From an uncultured Solobacterium sp. (GTDB lineage: Bacteria; Bacillota_I; Bacilli_A; Erysipelotrichales; Erysipelotrichaceae), in NCBI GenBank assembly GCA_938041275.1, contig CALISH010000014.1, forward strand, positions 1-14,611: 14,611 nucleotides of DNA, written 5' to 3'. The notes below the pieces were generated by a model, which was not told where the DNA came from, searched no databases, and was given only the letters and a program-made list of their open reading frames with translations. Positions 6,305 to 13,664 of the stretch are shown here, piece after piece. The position numbers and the translations under genes are program-made. Every line of letters starts with the position of its first letter. Within the stretch, counting starts at the first letter, position 1.

Positions 6305-6635
6305 TTTAAAACGATATCCTGTTTTCCTTGCGGATAGTGCAAAGAAAGACTTACATGATATTCACAACTATATTGTTGTAAATTTTTATAGTCAGCAATC
6401 TGCTGATGGAAAAGTAGACTTAATTTTAAGTGCTTTGGAGACATTGGAAATGTTCCCAGAAGTATGTCCTTTGGTTTCAAGTAGAGGATATGGTGAGATT
6501 ACTAGTGATGGTAAATCTTATCGATATATGCCAATAGAAAGTTATTTAGCATATTATTACATTGACAATCACAAAGTATTTGTAGCTCGTATCTTAAGCG
6601 CAAAACAAGATTGGGCTAAGATTTTCTATAAATAA
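6297..6635 (+). CDS. RelE/ParE-family toxin of the second module
   Basis: 112 residues from a TTG start at 6297, supported by AGAAAGGA 8 bases upstream and by the 8-base overlap with the antitoxin gene. The pattern VFLADSAKKDLHDIHNYI, then a helix with SALETLEMFPEVCP, then SYRYMPIESYLAYYYIDNHKVFVARILSAKQDW is the RelE/ParE fold of the kind paired with RelB/DinJ or ParD antitoxins. It is quite different in sequence from the toxin at 5191-5508, so the two modules did not arise by recent duplication. It would act on translation or DNA gyrase; the target cannot be read from the sequence. Confidence 0.83.
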   Translation: MTNLKRYPVFLADSAKKDLHDIHNYIVVNFYSQQSADGKVDLILSALETLEMFPEVCPLVSSRGYGEITSDGKSYRYMPIESYLAYYYIDNHKVFVARILSAKQDWAKIFYK

Positions 6636-6698
6636 AATTGTATTTTAAGATGAAGGAACGGATGTACTGTAAGAGTTATTAATGTGGGTGGTGATATA

Positions 6699-7133
6699 TT
6701 GAAAGTTGAAATTAAAAAAGTGAATTCATATGATGATGAACATGCTGAAGTAAGTGTTGTTGAAGTGACAGATACAATTCAAAGTGCAATCGATACACTT
6801 GAGAATAACTGTCGTGTGATTGCTGCACGTTTAAATGATCAGACTGTCATGTGTCAGATTGATAAAATTTATTATATTGAATCTATAGACAAGAGAACAT
6901 ATATCTATACGAAGGATAATATGCTTGAAGTTTCATATCGACTATATGAACTTGAAAGTGAATTGACTCGAAATTTCTTCAGAGCCGCAAAGGCAATGAT
7001 TATCAATATTCGAAAGATTAAATCTGTTAAATCTGAAATTAATGGAAGAATGACCGCAGAGCTATTAAATGGGGAACAGGTAATTATCGCAAGAAGTTAT
7101 GTAAAAGAATTAAAAGAAAGGCTAGGAATCTGA
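6699..7133 (+). CDS. LytTR-domain transcriptional regulator
   Basis: 144 residues from TTG 6699 (MKVEIKK...), preferred to GTG 6684 because GGTGG lies at a suitable distance and family members begin this way; neither start is certain. The first ~50 residues form a small N-terminal domain with no response-regulator receiver. Residues ~50-142 are a LytTR DNA-binding domain: IDKIYYIESIDKRTYIYT, then L-x-x-L-E-x-E-L, FFRAAKAMIINIRKIKSV, and a terminal V-I-I-A-R-S-Y-V-K. DUF3021 starts one base after the stop, and this regulator/DUF3021 pair commonly controls an adjacent ABC exporter, as here. LytTR proteins bind direct repeats in promoters; I did not find a convincing site. Confidence 0.85.
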   Translation: MKVEIKKVNSYDDEHAEVSVVEVTDTIQSAIDTLENNCRVIAARLNDQTVMCQIDKIYYIESIDKRTYIYTKDNMLEVSYRLYELESELTRNFFRAAKAMIINIRKIKSVKSEINGRMTAELLNGEQVIIARSYVKELKERLGI

Positions 7134-7134
7134 T

Positions 7135-7569
7135 ATGCAAAAGGCAAAAATTATCTTTCACCAAACGGTTATGATTTCAGCTGCTATTCTTTTTGGAATT
7201 GGAGTACAGATGATTCTTCAACATTATATTGAAGGTGCAGAGTCATTAACTTTAAGTTGGAATGTTCCTATTTCAATATGTTTTACTGGATTTTTGTGTT
7301 CGCTTCCAACTTATTTTCTCTTAGATTTAGATAGTTTGAAGAAGAATGTAATGTGGATGAGGATAGTAATACATTTTATATCAGTTGGCGGAATTGTAGT
7401 TCTATGCGGTTATCTTTTTGACTGGTATGGAAACTTGTTTGATGTACGTAAGATTGTTGTTTTGTACAGTATTATCTATGTATTTATATGGTTTGTTACT
7501 GCCTGGATTGCAAAGTCAGATGAGATAAAAATCAATACGGCAATTAAAGATATACAAGATTTAGAATAA
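7135..7569 (+). CDS. DUF3021 family membrane protein
   Basis: 144 residues with four hydrophobic segments, about residues 11-30, 44-64, 78-98 and 104-127, and a charged C-terminal tail (AKSDEIKINTAIKDIQDLE). This is the DUF3021 layout. It starts one base after the LytTR stop, so the two are translationally coupled. DUF3021 proteins recur next to LytTR regulators and are thought to be membrane partners that hold or signal to the regulator, possibly sensing envelope stress or the transporter substrate. That role is inferred from gene association rather than from motifs. Confidence 0.82.
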   Translation: MQKAKIIFHQTVMISAAILFGIGVQMILQHYIEGAESLTLSWNVPISICFTGFLCSLPTYFLLDLDSLKKNVMWMRIVIHFISVGGIVVLCGYLFDWYGNLFDVRKIVVLYSIIYVFIWFVTAWIAKSDEIKINTAIKDIQDLE

Positions 7570-7602
7570 GAATTGAATAATAAATATAGATGATTTTAAA
7601 GG

Positions 7603-7656
7603 AAAAGTGCAACTCAGTAGCCTGTATATGCAGGTTGGTAGAGAAGCACTTTTTTT
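7603..7656 (+). terminator. Intrinsic terminator/attenuator between the regulator pair and the ABC genes
   Basis: AAAAGTGC (7603-7610) pairs with GCACTTTT (7646-7653). After a symmetric AA/AA internal loop, CTC (7613-7615) pairs with GAG (7641-7643), and AGCCTG (7619-7624) with CAGGTT (7631-7636, one G-T). Seven T follow from 7650. It lies between two genes of one functional unit, so it may attenuate transporter expression relative to the regulator. Confidence 0.75.
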
Positions 7657-7715
7657 ATTCATTCATGGTGATAAGATGCTTTCAGAAAGAAAAAGATTTA
7701 GGAGGAGTTATTACT

Positions 7716-8627
7716 ATGAATGCAATTACAGTAAAAAACCTAACAAAGAAATATGATAAGACAACTGCAGTAGATCATATCTCGTTTGAAGTAAAAGAAG
7801 GAGAGTTCTTCGCCTTTCTTGGTGAGAATGGTGCAGGTAAATCTACCACGATTAATATGCTATGTACAATCTTCGATAAAACAGAAGGAGATGTACAGAT
7901 ATTTGATTATACACTTGGAAAAGATGATGATAAGATTCGCGAGAATATAGGTATTGTCTTCCAGAATTCGGTTCTAGATGGAAAATTAACTGTAAAAGAA
8001 AATCTTCTTACGAGAGCTTCCTACTATGGTATTAGTAAACAAGAAATTATGGAACGTTTAAATCCATTAATGCATGCTTTTGAATTAGAGAGTATTTGGA
8101 ATCGTAATTATGAGAAATTATCTGGAGGGCAACGAAGAAGAGTCGATATCATTCGAGCACTTCTACATGATCCTAAGATTCTATTCCTGGATGAGCCAAC
8201 AACTGGACTTGATCCTATGTCTAGAAAAGTAGTATGGGAGTATATTGATTTTCTTCGTAAGGAGAAGCACATGACAATATTCCTTACGACACACTACATG
8301 GAAGAAGTTAGAGATGCGGATAGAGTCGTCATACTAGATAAAGGACATATCGTCGCAAATGATACTCCAGCAGGTTTAAAGAATAAGTATACAAATACAA
8401 AATTGATTTGGTACACGCAACAGGATTGTGAAAATGAGAAGTTAATTAGTGACTTTGCATACAGATATGAAGTTGATCACTATATCGTGAAGTTAGAATC
8501 GCAAAAGGAATTTAATTTAACAGAATTTGTATATCATAATCGTCATCGAATTACGGATTATGAAATCGTAAAAGTAAGTATGGATGATGTATTCCTGAAC
8601 TTAACAGGTAGAAAGCTTGGTGAATAA
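7716..8627 (+). CDS. ABC transporter ATP-binding protein, ABC-2/DrrA-like exporter
   Basis: 303 residues from ATG 7716, with a strong RBS GGAGGAG (7701-7707); the longer in-frame extension to 7590 overlaps the terminator hairpin and is rejected. It has a complete ABC ATPase: Walker A GENGAGKST (36-44), Q-loop Q83, signature LSGGQ (135-139), Walker B ILFLDE160 and H-loop H193. After ~residue 215 comes the C-terminal extension typical of DrrA-type exporters. It is coupled to the permease gene, whose start follows its stop. With LytTR and DUF3021 upstream it is likely a regulated exporter of a drug, peptide or lipid; the substrate is unknown. Confidence 0.92.
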   Translation: MNAITVKNLTKKYDKTTAVDHISFEVKEGEFFAFLGENGAGKSTTINMLCTIFDKTEGDVQIFDYTLGKDDDKIRENIGIVFQNSVLDGKLTVKENLLTRASYYGISKQEIMERLNPLMHAFELESIWNRNYEKLSGGQRRRVDIIRALLHDPKILFLDEPTTGLDPMSRKVVWEYIDFLRKEKHMTIFLTTHYMEEVRDADRVVILDKGHIVANDTPAGLKNKYTNTKLIWYTQQDCENEKLISDFAYRYEVDHYIVKLESQKEFNLTEFVYHNRHRITDYEIVKVSMDDVFLNLTGRKLGE

Positions 8628-8628
8628 C

Positions 8629-9549
8629 ATGAGAGGATTTTTAGGACTAACAAAAAGAAATTTATTACTGTTCTTTAAGGATAAACAATCTATTATTTTT
8701 TCATTACTAACATCAATGATTGTACTGGCATTATATTTATTATTCTTGAAAGATACATTTGTAAATGTGATGGATAGTGCAATCAACCAATTCCCGGGGT
8801 TATCTTCACTTATTGATAAGAATGATAAAGACATGTTTGCAAATCTAATTTTGTTAACAGGTATTCTAGGTTCCGCAATGATAACTGTTCCTTATAACTG
8901 TTTGATTACTCTTGTAAAAGATAGAGAAAACAAGGTGGATTACGATATCCTTGCAACACCACTGAAAAGAGGGCAGATTATTTTGTCTTACTTTGTATCC
9001 GCTGCTTTATCTTCAGTGATTCTAACTGGTATTATTCTTGCGGTTGGCTTAGCTACCATTTGCATGCATGGTGATATATATTTAGGAACAATTGATATTC
9101 TAAAAGCATTTGGTGTTGTAGCGTTGGGTTCTATTTCGGCCACTTCAATTTTCATGATTATAGTACTGTTCCTTAAATCTGTTAGTGCTAGTGGAGCGTT
9201 CTTTGGTTTATTATCTGCAGTTTCGGGATTTATCATTGGTGCATATATTCCTATCTCACAGTTTTCTGAAGCTATACAAACTATATGCAATATCTTTCCT
9301 GCAAGTCAGATTACAATTGTATTGAGAAATGTCTTAATTAATGGATTACTAGAGCATATGAATACAACTTTAGATGGAGTTCATCAAGGAATGTTTGTGA
9401 CAAGCATCAAAGAACTATTCTCATTTAAAGCTAGATTATTTGATGGTTATTTAGATATGACACAAATGTTGGCATACATCACAGTATTAATTCTTGTATG
9501 TGTCGTTGTACAAATTGTTGTCTATTCTAGAACATATAAAAAATCCTAG
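8629..9549 (+). CDS. ABC-2 type transporter permease
   Basis: 306 residues from ATG 8629, one base after the ATPase stop; in-frame TTG 8617 and GTG 8620 are possible alternative starts. There are six hydrophobic segments, near residues 20-40, 70-100, 120-147, 158-180, 185-205 and 277-300, with a hydrophilic loop between the first two and another before the last. The N-terminal FLGLTKRNLLLFFKDKQSIIFSLL is the amphipathic segment before TM1 that ABC-2 permeases use to contact their ATPase. A homodimer would form the membrane channel. It is the last gene of the cassette; no clear hairpin terminator follows before 9640. Confidence 0.88.
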   Translation: MRGFLGLTKRNLLLFFKDKQSIIFSLLTSMIVLALYLLFLKDTFVNVMDSAINQFPGLSSLIDKNDKDMFANLILLTGILGSAMITVPYNCLITLVKDRENKVDYDILATPLKRGQIILSYFVSAALSSVILTGIILAVGLATICMHGDIYLGTIDILKAFGVVALGSISATSIFMIIVLFLKSVSASGAFFGLLSAVSGFIIGAYIPISQFSEAIQTICNIFPASQITIVLRNVLINGLLEHMNTTLDGVHQGMFVTSIKELFSFKARLFDGYLDMTQMLAYITVLILVCVVVQIVVYSRTYKKS

Positions 9550-9640
9550 TTTTATATATTTATAACTTAGTATTGCTATAATGTGTCGAAAAATCTTGTA
9601 TGAATAATAAATTCTCTACAGAATCCTAATTTTTATTTTG

Positions 9641-9646
9641 TATAAT
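9641..9646 (+). promoter_or_regulatory. -10 element upstream of the unrecognised helical protein gene
   Basis: A perfect TATAAT at 9641-9646, with only a poor -35 candidate (TACAGA, 9617-9622). It lies 68 bases before the chosen start. Confidence 0.4.
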
Positions 9647-9713
9647 AATAGTGCAAAATTAAAATGTAAATTATTGTATTATAAAAATTATGTTAATAAT
9701 AGAGGAATGGTAT

Positions 9714-10928
9714 ATGAATGAGATAATCAAAAAAGAAAAAGAAGAAATCCAGAAAACGCCAGTCAATGAAGGCTTACTTGCAGATGCATCTAAGTTATTA
9801 GAAGATACTAGACTTACGAATATACAAGAGAACACAATATGTGTTCCAATTGCAGAAATAAGTGCCTTAGGCACGGTAATATCTTCTATGATTCCAGTAT
9901 TAAATAAAGTTACACAGAATATATCTTTCGCAACGGATGGCTTATATAGAGTTGTTAATGCTACAGAAGGTGATATTCTTAAACTTGCTAAAGATGGTAA
10001 TTTCTGGGGTGCAATGACAACGTTGAAAGGTTCCTCTAAATTAGCAAAACTTGCTGAAGTTAGTTCTGTTTCCGGTACCATAGAGACAATTAATAAGCAA
10101 ATTAATCCCTCTACAATGATGATGGCAGCTGCGTTATATTCTATTCAGAAAGAATTGTCTAAAATTGAAGAAATGGAGAGGCAAATTATTTCATTCTTAC
10201 AATTTGAAAAAGAATCAGAAATAGAAGCAGATATTGAAACTTTAATTAATACGGCGAAAAAGTATACGTTGAACTGGGATAACGATCACTTTGTAACAAG
10301 TAATCATAAGCAAATGTTAGATATTCAAAGAGTAGCCAGGAAGAATATGCTCACTTATCAGAAACAAGTTGAAATGCTACTAGAAAAGAAAAAAATACTA
10401 GTAAGCCAAAGTGATATTAATAAAATTTATAATAATTTGGAGAAAAAATTTAAATATTATCGTCTATCGTTATACTGCTATTCTTTGTCATCGTTTATGG
10501 AGATTATGTTAAGTGGAAATTTTAAGGAAACATATATAAATGGGGTTAAAGCAGAGATATTGGACAGACAATTTCAATATAGAGATCTATTTGATAGAAG
10601 TTCAATCTATTTAGAAAAACTAGGTAGATTTGTAGTAGAGTCATATGTGCTTAAAGGAGTTGGAATAGCAGGTAAATCCCTTGGGAAAGTTATAGGGAAC
10701 ATTCCGTATGTAAAAGAAGGTAGAGTTGATGAATTTCTACAAGATAATGGTGAGAAGATCATAAATAATGGATCGGAGTTAAAAACAAAGTCAGTTTATG
10801 ATTTTGCGTTATTAAATAATCCAGGAACTGGAATGATAATAAACAAATTAAATGAGATGAATCGTATTTATAATCATACTGCAGAAATTTGTTTTGATCA
10901 GGATAACATATATTTAGTTCAAAAATAG
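9714..10928 (+). CDS. Unrecognised helical protein (404 aa)
   Basis: 404 residues from ATG 9714, with AGAGGAATGG ending 3 bases upstream; an earlier ATG at 9690 lacks an RBS. No signal peptide or clear membrane helix is present. The N-terminal third has an Ala/Gly/Ser-rich hydrophobic stretch (about 40-130: PIAEISALGTVISSMIPVLNK, then a lysine/alanine-rich GSSKLAKLAEV). Next come a heptad-like helix (~140-165, IQKELSKIEEMERQIISFL) and a long charged helical region to ~270. Near residue 315-330 is a small Gly-rich hydrophobic patch (GVGIAGKSLGKVIGNIP). The architecture resembles other uncharacterised Bacillota proteins with an amphipathic middle and coiled-coil tail, perhaps membrane- or DNA-associated. 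I cannot assign a function. It stands alone with its own promoter between the exporter locus and the AraC gene. Confidence 0.7.
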   Translation: MNEIIKKEKEEIQKTPVNEGLLADASKLLEDTRLTNIQENTICVPIAEISALGTVISSMIPVLNKVTQNISFATDGLYRVVNATEGDILKLAKDGNFWGAMTTLKGSSKLAKLAEVSSVSGTIETINKQINPSTMMMAAALYSIQKELSKIEEMERQIISFLQFEKESEIEADIETLINTAKKYTLNWDNDHFVTSNHKQMLDIQRVARKNMLTYQKQVEMLLEKKKILVSQSDINKIYNNLEKKFKYYRLSLYCYSLSSFMEIMLSGNFKETYINGVKAEILDRQFQYRDLFDRSSIYLEKLGRFVVESYVLKGVGIAGKSLGKVIGNIPYVKEGRVDEFLQDNGEKIINNGSELKTKSVYDFALLNNPGTGMIINKLNEMNRIYNHTAEICFDQDNIYLVQK

Positions 10929-11003
10929 TATTAAAAGTTGTTTATGAATAATCTTAATTCAATTCTGGGAATTCTTGTGTAGAGGAAGTGTTGTACATAA
11001 ATA

Positions 11004-11045
11004 AAAGGAACCCATTTAACCAAGAATGATTGCTAGGGTACCTTT
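11004..11045 (-). terminator. Terminator of the AraC-type gene (possibly bidirectional)
   Basis: AAAGGAACCC (11004-11013) pairs with GGGTACCTTT (11036-11045), nine pairs and one A-A mismatch, around a 22-base loop. Read on the minus strand it is followed by CCTTTTATTTAT, a moderate U-tract. It is located ~75 bases past the AraC stop, between convergent genes. Confidence 0.55.
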
Positions 11046-11118
11046 CAAACACCTAAAATTTAAACTTTATATGGAGTGTTAATTATAGATTTGTTTACGC
11101 TAAATTGGTTATATATCA

Positions 11119-11985
11119 TCAAGAAATAGATGGTGTAGTCCATCCGCTTTTTCTATACGCAAGTGGTGTACAACCATATTCTCTTAGGAATAGTCTATTG
11201 AAATAACTCTGGTCAAAGAAACCGCAACTTTGTGCTATTTCTGCAACACTATTTGTGGTAGAACGTAGTAAATGAAGACTGATTTCTAAGCGGTGTTTAT
11301 TTAAGAAATTCATTGGGGATAGATGAGCATATTTCTTAAAGATCTTAGCACACTGGCTACGACTTACATTACCTGCGTGAGCGATATCATCTAAAATAAT
11401 TTCTTCGTTAAAGTGATTGTAGATATATTCGATCATTTTTTGTTGGATAAATGCGTTATTTTCCATCGGTGGCTTTTTAGGCTCATTAACATATGTCAGA
11501 TATATTTCATGGAATAAAAGATGTAGTAGAGCGATTAATCGTAACTCATAACCACTTGGTAAGGTATGCAGGAGTTCGTCAATATCTGTAATTAATTCCG
11601 CAATCTTAGCTGCTGCACCACTATTTCCATCAAAACTAATATGTGAGAAAGAGTTATCCTCTATCATAGGTTTGAGATATTTTTGATAGATGAGTGGATT
11701 TTGCATTAGAAGACTAACACCAACATTTAATACTTTATAAGCACATCTAGCCTCGCCATTTGCACAGATTCTATGCATTTGTTTATGGTTAATCAGACAA
11801 ACATCTCCTGCCCGAAGTTCAAAGTTGTCTTCTCCTGCTGAACATATTACAGTCCCACTATTTATAACGATAATTTCAACATTATCGTGTAAATGAAGTA
11901 TTTCACTATGCATTTCACGCAAAGCTACATTTTCAAGTTCTACCTGTACGGGTAAACTCTCATTTTGAAAAATAATCGTATCCAT
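11119..11985 (-). CDS. AraC/XylS family transcriptional regulator with cupin sensor
   Basis: 288 residues from ATG 11985, with an AGGAGA RBS. The N-terminal half (~20-95) is a cupin-like beta barrel: H-x-H spacing in LHLHDNVEIIVINSG, then GDVCLINHKQMHRI. After a linker, residues ~180-282 form the AraC DNA-binding domain with two helix-turn-helix motifs (IILDDIAHAGNVSRSQCAKIFKK and SVAEIAQSCGFFDQSYFNRLFLREY) and the closing TPLAYR. It is divergent from the peroxiredoxin, with a ~114-base shared region, so it may regulate that gene; the effector is unknown. Several histidines and cysteines in the sensor half would allow metal or redox sensing, but this is a guess. Confidence 0.9.
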   Translation of the reverse strand: MDTIIFQNESLPVQVELENVALREMHSEILHLHDNVEIIVINSGTVICSAGEDNFELRAGDVCLINHKQMHRICANGEARCAYKVLNVGVSLLMQNPLIYQKYLKPMIEDNSFSHISFDGNSGAAAKIAELITDIDELLHTLPSGYELRLIALLHLLFHEIYLTYVNEPKKPPMENNAFIQQKMIEYIYNHFNEEIILDDIAHAGNVSRSQCAKIFKKYAHLSPMNFLNKHRLEISLHLLRSTTNSVAEIAQSCGFFDQSYFNRLFLREYGCTPLAYRKSGWTTPSIS

Positions 11986-12032
11986 AGAATTTTCTCCTAT
12001 TTTTATCGCAAATAATACAATGATTTATGTAA

Positions 12033-12060
12033 ATTATAGCAGATAATATCATTAATCAAA
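12033..12060 (-). promoter_or_regulatory. Promoter of the AraC-type gene in the shared divergent region
   Basis: On the minus strand TTTGAT (complement of 12055-12060) and TATAAT (complement of 12033-12038) are 16 bases apart. An inverted repeat ATTAT-N5-ATAAT (12033-12047) overlaps it and could be an operator serving both genes. Confidence 0.4.
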
Positions 12061-12099
12061 GATACATGTTCAAAAATTATATGAAAGGAGAATTTGAAT

Positions 12100-12771
12100 A
12101 TGGAAGAAATTAGAGAAAGAATGCCTTTGATAGGAGAAGATGCTCCTGCGTTTAAGGCGATTACAACACAAGGGGAGATTAACTTCCCTGATGACTACAA
12201 AGGGAAATGGGTAATTCTATTTTCACATCCAGCCGACTTTACACCAGTATGTACAACAGAGTTTATGACATTTGCTTCAATGATTGATGAATTCAAGGCA
12301 ATTAATACTGAATTGGTTGGTCTTTCGGTTGACTCGCTCTATGCACACATCGCATGGTTACGCAGAATTCAAGAACTTGAATGGAAGGATATGAAGCATG
12401 TGAATGTTACTTTCCCTCTTATTGAAGATATCCGCATGGAAGTTGCTAACAAATATGGCATGATTCAGCCAAATGCTTCTAATACACAAGCAGTTCGTGC
12501 AGTATTTGTAATTGACCCAAACGGTAAGATTCGTACAATTTTATACTACCCACTATCAACTGGAAGAAACTTTGATGAAATTAAGAGAATTATTCTCGCA
12601 CTTCAAAAAGCAGATTCAGACCATTGTGCTACACCTGCAGACTGGCGTCCAGGTGATGATGTAATTGTTCCAACGGCTGGAAGCTGTGGTACTGCTAGAG
12701 AACGTATGGAAAATCAATCAGAAGATCAATACTGCTTGGATTGGTTCCTATGCTTCAAGAAGAGTAAGTAA
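12100..12771 (+). CDS. Peroxiredoxin, Prx6-type with extra C-terminal cysteines
   Basis: 223 residues from ATG 12100 (RBS AAAGGAG, 12084-12090; an in-frame TTG at 12094 is too close to it). The thioredoxin-fold active site is H43-P44-A-D-F-T48-P-V-C51, with peroxidatic Cys51, Thr48 and Pro44, and Arg133 completing the triad. The long C-terminal arm of the Prx6 subfamily carries C176, C196, C212 and C218. The C212/C218 spacing matches the two C-terminal cysteines that form the resolving site in archaeal relatives such as the Aeropyrum enzyme. It reduces hydrogen peroxide and organic peroxides in the cytosol, using thioredoxin-like or other thiol donors. An intrinsic terminator follows directly, so it is monocistronic; the divergent AraC-type gene is a candidate regulator. 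Confidence 0.95.
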   Translation: MEEIRERMPLIGEDAPAFKAITTQGEINFPDDYKGKWVILFSHPADFTPVCTTEFMTFASMIDEFKAINTELVGLSVDSLYAHIAWLRRIQELEWKDMKHVNVTFPLIEDIRMEVANKYGMIQPNASNTQAVRAVFVIDPNGKIRTILYYPLSTGRNFDEIKRIILALQKADSDHCATPADWRPGDDVIVPTAGSCGTARERMENQSEDQYCLDWFLCFKKSK

Positions 12772-12786
12772 AAAATAGATGTAAAC

Positions 12787-12818
12787 AGAGTCATGTTATA
12801 AATACATGGCTCTTTTTT
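12787..12818 (+). terminator. Terminator of the peroxiredoxin gene
   Basis: AGAGTCATGT (12787-12796) pairs with ACATGGCTCT (12804-12813), ten pairs with one G-T, 7-base loop, followed by six T (12813-12818). Confidence 0.9.
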
Positions 12819-12958
12819 ATGAATATAATGAATATCGTATTTTAAAGAAGTACACTGATAAATGATATTTGTAAAGTTTTATATAAAACAATATGAAGTG
12901 AAGTAGAATATAAGAAAGTTTATATGCACAAAAGTTTTTATTAGCAGGGAGGTTTCTT

Positions 12959-13210
12959 ATGCCTTTGCAAATTGTTCGAAATGATATTACAAAAATGAAG
13001 GTTGATGCAATTGTCAATGCCGCAAGTTATATGGGTATCGATGAAAGCATAGCAGTTAATTTCAATTGTGATAGTGAAGTTACTGAGTTAAACTACGAAG
13101 TTTTAAATGATGCTATTGGTGTTTTAAGAAAATGCAGTTATGTAAGTGAGGATTGGAAAAGACGTATTGATAATGATTTTGAAAAGCGTGGAAAATCTCG
13201 TAATAGGTAA
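12959..13210 (+). pseudogene. Truncated macro-domain protein (ADP-ribose-binding) remnant
   Basis: ATG 12959 has a strong RBS (AGGGAGG, 12946-12952). The first 22 residues, MPLQIVRNDITKMKVDAIVNAA, are the start of a macro domain, in which NDIT and DAIVNAA contact ADP-ribose. In full-length proteins an N-x-x-L-GGGGG-type loop and about 140 more residues follow. Here the frame jumps straight to an unrelated acidic segment (MGIDESIAVNFNCDSEVTELNYEVL...) and stops at residue 83. The catalytic glycine loop is therefore missing, and the fold cannot be complete. An in-frame internal deletion of a larger macro-domain gene is the simplest reading; the C-terminal 60 residues may come from that gene's downstream part. 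RBS and terminator are kept, so it may still be expressed. Confidence 0.65.
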
Positions 13211-13234
13211 TATTAGATAAAATCAGGTAAAAAG

Positions 13235-13285
13235 AAAAAATGTTATGTACTCTCTTATGTTTTGAAAAGTGTATAGCATTTTTTT
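13235..13285 (+). terminator. Terminator after the macro-domain remnant
   Basis: A 16 bp stem with some G-T pairs joins AAAAAATGTTATGTAC (13235-13250) and GTGTATAGCATTTTTT (13269-13284), with an 18-base loop; the 3' arm supplies seven T. Confidence 0.8.
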
Positions 13286-13311
13286 GGCGATGTAATTAAT
13301 ATATATATAAT
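13284..13311 (+). promoter_or_regulatory. Promoter of the small membrane protein gene
   Basis: TTGGCG (13284-13289) and TATAAT (13306-13311) are separated by 16 bases. Transcription would start only a few bases before the RBS (AAGGAGAT, 13318-13325), giving a very short leader. The -35 shares its first bases with the preceding terminator T-run. Confidence 0.6.
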
Positions 13312-13334
13312 GGTGACAAGGAGATGCGATAGAT

Positions 13335-13664
13335 ATGAGTAATCTATTTTTCTTGATAATAATGGTTCCTACTAGTCTTTTGTTTACATGTATTGGGATT
13401 TATGCCTGGATGAGAAAGAAACCGATGTGGTTTTGGGCTGGTGATACTGTACCTGAAGATGAGATTACAGATGTTTGTGCATATAATCGAGCAAATGGAA
13501 TCATGTGGCTTTGTTTCTCATTGCCGCTCTGGATAGGGACAATAATTGGTGCATGTCATAGCATAATTCTAGGCGCAAATATTATACTTGCAGATAGTAC
13601 AGTTGGATTAGTCCTTATGATGATAACGTATACATTCATTCGTAAAAAGTATAAAAAGATATAG
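13335..13664 (+). CDS. Small conserved-looking membrane protein (109 aa)
   Basis: 109 residues from ATG 13335. There is an N-terminal membrane helix (~4-26), then a hydrophilic stretch with paired tryptophans (MRKKPMWFWAGDTVPEDEITDVCAYNRANGIMW). Two more helices follow (~55-75 and ~80-101) and a basic C-terminus (IRKKYKKI) likely facing the cytoplasm. The DVCAYNRANGIMWLCFSLPLWIG segment looks conserved in character, as in small uncharacterised Bacillota membrane proteins, but I cannot name the family. It sits alone, with its own promoter, after the macro-domain remnant. Confidence 0.72.
   Translation: MSNLFFLIIMVPTSLLFTCIGIYAWMRKKPMWFWAGDTVPEDEITDVCAYNRANGIMWLCFSLPLWIGTIIGACHSIILGANIILADSTVGLVLMMITYTFIRKKYKKI

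Noticed and set aside
7590..7715. N-terminal extension of the ABC ATPase
   Set aside because: It spans the intrinsic terminator and lacks ABC-domain character; ATG 7716 has GGAGGAG.
8988..9290. Minus-strand ORF opposite the permease
   Set aside because: Antisense to membrane helices of a well-supported permease.
9671..10081. Minus-strand ORF opposite the 404-residue protein
   Set aside because: Runs against the promoter and start of the plus-strand gene, no RBS or recognisable domain.
12033..12047. PerR/Fur box in the peroxiredoxin promoter
   Set aside because: The repeat is ATTAT-N5-ATAAT, not the ATAAT-N-ATTAT order and spacing of a PerR box.
12817..13017. Minus-strand ORF of 66 codons covering the macro-domain start
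   Set aside because: Shadow of AT-rich intergenic DNA and the plus-strand macro N-terminus; no RBS.
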